Shown piece by piece: positions 4,979 to 6,311 of a DNA stretch of 6,311 nucleotides; within the stretch, counting starts at the first letter, position 1, and each line of letters starts with the position of its first letter. Source of the stretch: Deltaproteobacteria bacterium (GTDB taxonomy: Bacteria; Desulfobacterota; BSN033; UBA1163); the NCBI GenBank assembly GCA_016875155.1, contig VGSD01000177.1, positions 1 to 6,311 of the forward strand, in the 5' to 3' direction. Below the pieces are notes generated by a model. The model was not told where the DNA came from. It was given only the letters and a program-made list of their open reading frames with translations, and searched no databases. Both the position numbers and the translations under genes were made by a program.

Positions 4979-5986
4979 TTGAAAGAATCACAGGGAGAAA
5001 CCGCCGAGAAGGTCATTTTTGACGACCTTCAGCTTGCCAATAACCTTTTCGGCGTTCATAGCGAAAATTTAAGGCGGGTTGCCAGGACGATCGGCGTTAA
5101 GATCAGCGCTAAAGGCAATGCCATAACCATCCAGGGGGATGACCTGGATGTCCACCTCTCAAAGCGGGTCTTGAGCGACCTCTATGGCCTTCTGAAAAAG
5201 GGCTATCCCCTCTTTCCCAATGACATCGATTATGCCATTCGGATGCTCTCCGATGACCAGTCCATCAACCTCGAGGACATCTTTCTCGATACCGTCTACA
5301 TCTCTTCCAGAAAGAGAATCATTACCCCAAAGAGCCTTGCCCAGAAGCGATATATCGATGCCATCCGGAAATACGATCTGGTGATCGGCATTGGTCCCGC
5401 TGGGACAGGCAAGACCTATCTGGCCATGGCCATGGCGGTCGCCTCACTCATGAAGCAGGAAGTCGAAAGAATTGTCCTGACCCGACCCGCAGTGGAAGCG
5501 GGAGAAAAATTGGGATTTCTTCCTGGCAACATGTATGAAAAGGTCAATCCTTATTTACGTCCCCTCTATGACGCCCTTCACGATATGATGGATTTTGACC
5601 GGGCATCCCGGCTCATTGAGAAAGGGGTGATCGAGGTTGCGCCTTTGGCCTTTATGAGGGGAAGAACGCTCAATGACTCTTTTGTCATCCTCGATGAAGC
5701 CCAGAATACAGGGCCGGAACAGATGAAGATGTATTTGACCCGGCTGGGTTTTAGCTCTAAATCTGTAATCACCGGAGACATCACTCAGGTCGATCTTCCC
5801 GAAAATAAGGTCTCGGGACTGATCGATATCCAGGGGATCCTTAAAGGAATTGAGGGGATCGAATTCGTCTACTTTTCGGACAAGGATGTGGTCAGACATC
5901 CCCTGGTTCAGGATATCATCAAGGCTTATGAAAGGGCGGACGAGAGACGTCAGCGAAATAGGCAACCGCCCACTTCGGAAAAATAA
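4979..5986 (+). CDS. phoH: PhoH-family ATPase
   Basis: A 335-residue cytoplasmic P-loop ATPase of the PhoH (PhoL/YbeZ) type, typically encoded with ybeY and thought to act in RNA metabolism and ribosome quality control. Residues 10-70 form the N-terminal region ([19 protein letters not shown], then GNAITIQGD), a KH-like nucleic-acid binding pattern. Walker A GPAGTGKT is at 139-146, Walker B VILDEAQN at 236-243, and [10 protein letters not shown] at 265-274 is a family signature; [17 protein letters not shown] at 167-183 is also typical. There is no ATG start. TTG 4979 is preceded by AGAGGTGA (4961-4968) at good distance and lies after the predicted transcription start, while the in-frame TTG at 4952 has no Shine-Dalgarno site. 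The pgpH gene starts two bases after the stop, giving the common phoH-pgpH operon order; ybeY probably follows outside the window. Confidence 0.95.
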   Translation: MKESQGETAEKVIFDDLQLANNLFGVHSENLRRVARTIGVKISAKGNAITIQGDDLDVHLSKRVLSDLYGLLKKGYPLFPNDIDYAIRMLSDDQSINLEDIFLDTVYISSRKRIITPKSLAQKRYIDAIRKYDLVIGIGPAGTGKTYLAMAMAVASLMKQEVERIVLTRPAVEAGEKLGFLPGNMYEKVNPYLRPLYDALHDMMDFDRASRLIEKGVIEVAPLAFMRGRTLNDSFVILDEAQNTGPEQMKMYLTRLGFSSKSVITGDITQVDLPENKVSGLIDIQGILKGIEGIEFVYFSDKDVVRHPLVQDIIKAYERADERRQRNRQPPTSEK

Positions 5987-5988
5987 CG

Positions 5989-6311
5989 ATGAAGAAATTG
6001 TTTCAAGAATTAATCCATCGAATTTACCCCGGCAAAACCGCAAATGGGACAAAATCCGTTTCGTGGATGAAAAAGATCGGGGATCCTAATAATCAAAAGT
6101 GGTTCATTGGCATTGGAACCGCTCTCCTCCTCACCCTTCTCCTCTCCCCTTCCCTCCAGTTGCCCCTCAAAAAATACAAAGCCGGAGACATTGCCACCAA
6201 GGAGGTCAAGTCTACCCAGGATCTCCTTGTTGAAGACGTGAGATCGACACAGGAAAAAAGGGCTGAAGCCGAAAGGCTTATTTTCTCCGTCTATGACTAC
6301 GATCCGGGAAT
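5989..6311 (+). CDS. pgpH: PgpH-type 7TM-HD membrane protein, N-terminal part only
   Basis: The frame starts at ATG 5989, two bases after the phoH stop, and runs open to the window edge (107 codons). It has a short basic N-terminus, a transmembrane segment at about residues 38-58 (WFIGIGTALLLTLLLSPSLQL), then YKAGDIATKEVKSTQDLLVEDV and a charged helix leading to FSVYDYDP. This is the start of the extracellular domain of the 7TM-HD family, whose Gram-positive members (PgpH) hydrolyse cyclic di-AMP at a cytoplasmic HD domain. The HD domain itself lies beyond the window, so activity is inferred from the family and from the typical phoH-pgpH order. The Shine-Dalgarno match (CGGA) is weak, which suggests translational coupling to phoH. 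An internal Met at residue 27 is a less likely start. Confidence 0.85.
   Translation, partial: MKKLFQELIHRIYPGKTANGTKSVSWMKKIGDPNNQKWFIGIGTALLLTLLLSPSLQLPLKKYKAGDIATKEVKSTQDLLVEDVRSTQEKRAEAERLIFSVYDYDPG

Noticed and set aside
5555..6052. Minus-strand open frame of 165 codons over phoH
   Set aside because: It is antisense to the PhoH Walker B region and the start of pgpH, both clearly coding on the plus strand.
1..6311. CRISPR array, tRNA, rRNA, transposase or attachment site
   Set aside because: No regularly spaced repeats, tRNA-like folds, rRNA segments, transposase frames or flanking direct repeats were seen.

Overview
The window looks like chromosomal DNA of an anaerobic bacterium. It pairs a probable tungsten-dependent aldehyde:ferredoxin oxidoreductase module with a standard bacterial housekeeping operon start (phoH followed by a PgpH-type HD-domain membrane protein). 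The protein style and the strong sigma70-like signals with Shine-Dalgarno sites would fit a Desulfobacterota (deltaproteobacterial) or similar syntrophic or sulfate-reducing lineage. That assignment is inference from gene content only.

Layout. The left two thirds (1-3860) is read on the minus strand, in the order: AOR-family oxidoreductase (3860-2097), radical SAM/SPASM protein with an AbrB-like N-terminus (1994-807), MoaD/ThiS-like beta-grasp protein (781-407) and a nitroreductase-family flavoprotein (356 to beyond the left edge). A strong intrinsic terminator (2083-2048) lies between the oxidoreductase and the radical SAM gene. A second perfect hairpin (2037-2018) sits in the radical SAM leader. 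The right third (4159-6311) is read on the plus strand: a Sir2 NAD-dependent protein deacylase, PhoH, and the N-terminal part of PgpH (5989 to beyond the right edge).

The two blocks diverge from a control region of about 300 bases (3861-4158). It contains a near-consensus promoter for the oxidoreductase (TTGACT, 16-base spacer, TATAAT). Two inverted repeats bracket this promoter, one just upstream of the -35 and one in the early transcribed region. It also contains a TTGACA-type promoter for sir2. A further probable promoter lies in the sir2-phoH gap; its spacer is almost exactly filled by a perfect 16-base palindrome.

How the genes work together. The oxidoreductase carries the 4Fe-4S cysteines and pterin-binding motifs of the AOR family. 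The radical SAM protein resembles what I remember as a tungsten-oxidoreductase radical SAM maturase family. The MoaD-like protein fits pterin cofactor sulfur chemistry, but it lacks the normal C-terminal Gly-Gly. The nitroreductase may supply flavin redox chemistry. The most interesting points are the AbrB-like/radical SAM fusion, the MoaD-like protein without its active tail, and the dense symmetric DNA elements around the oxidoreductase promoter.
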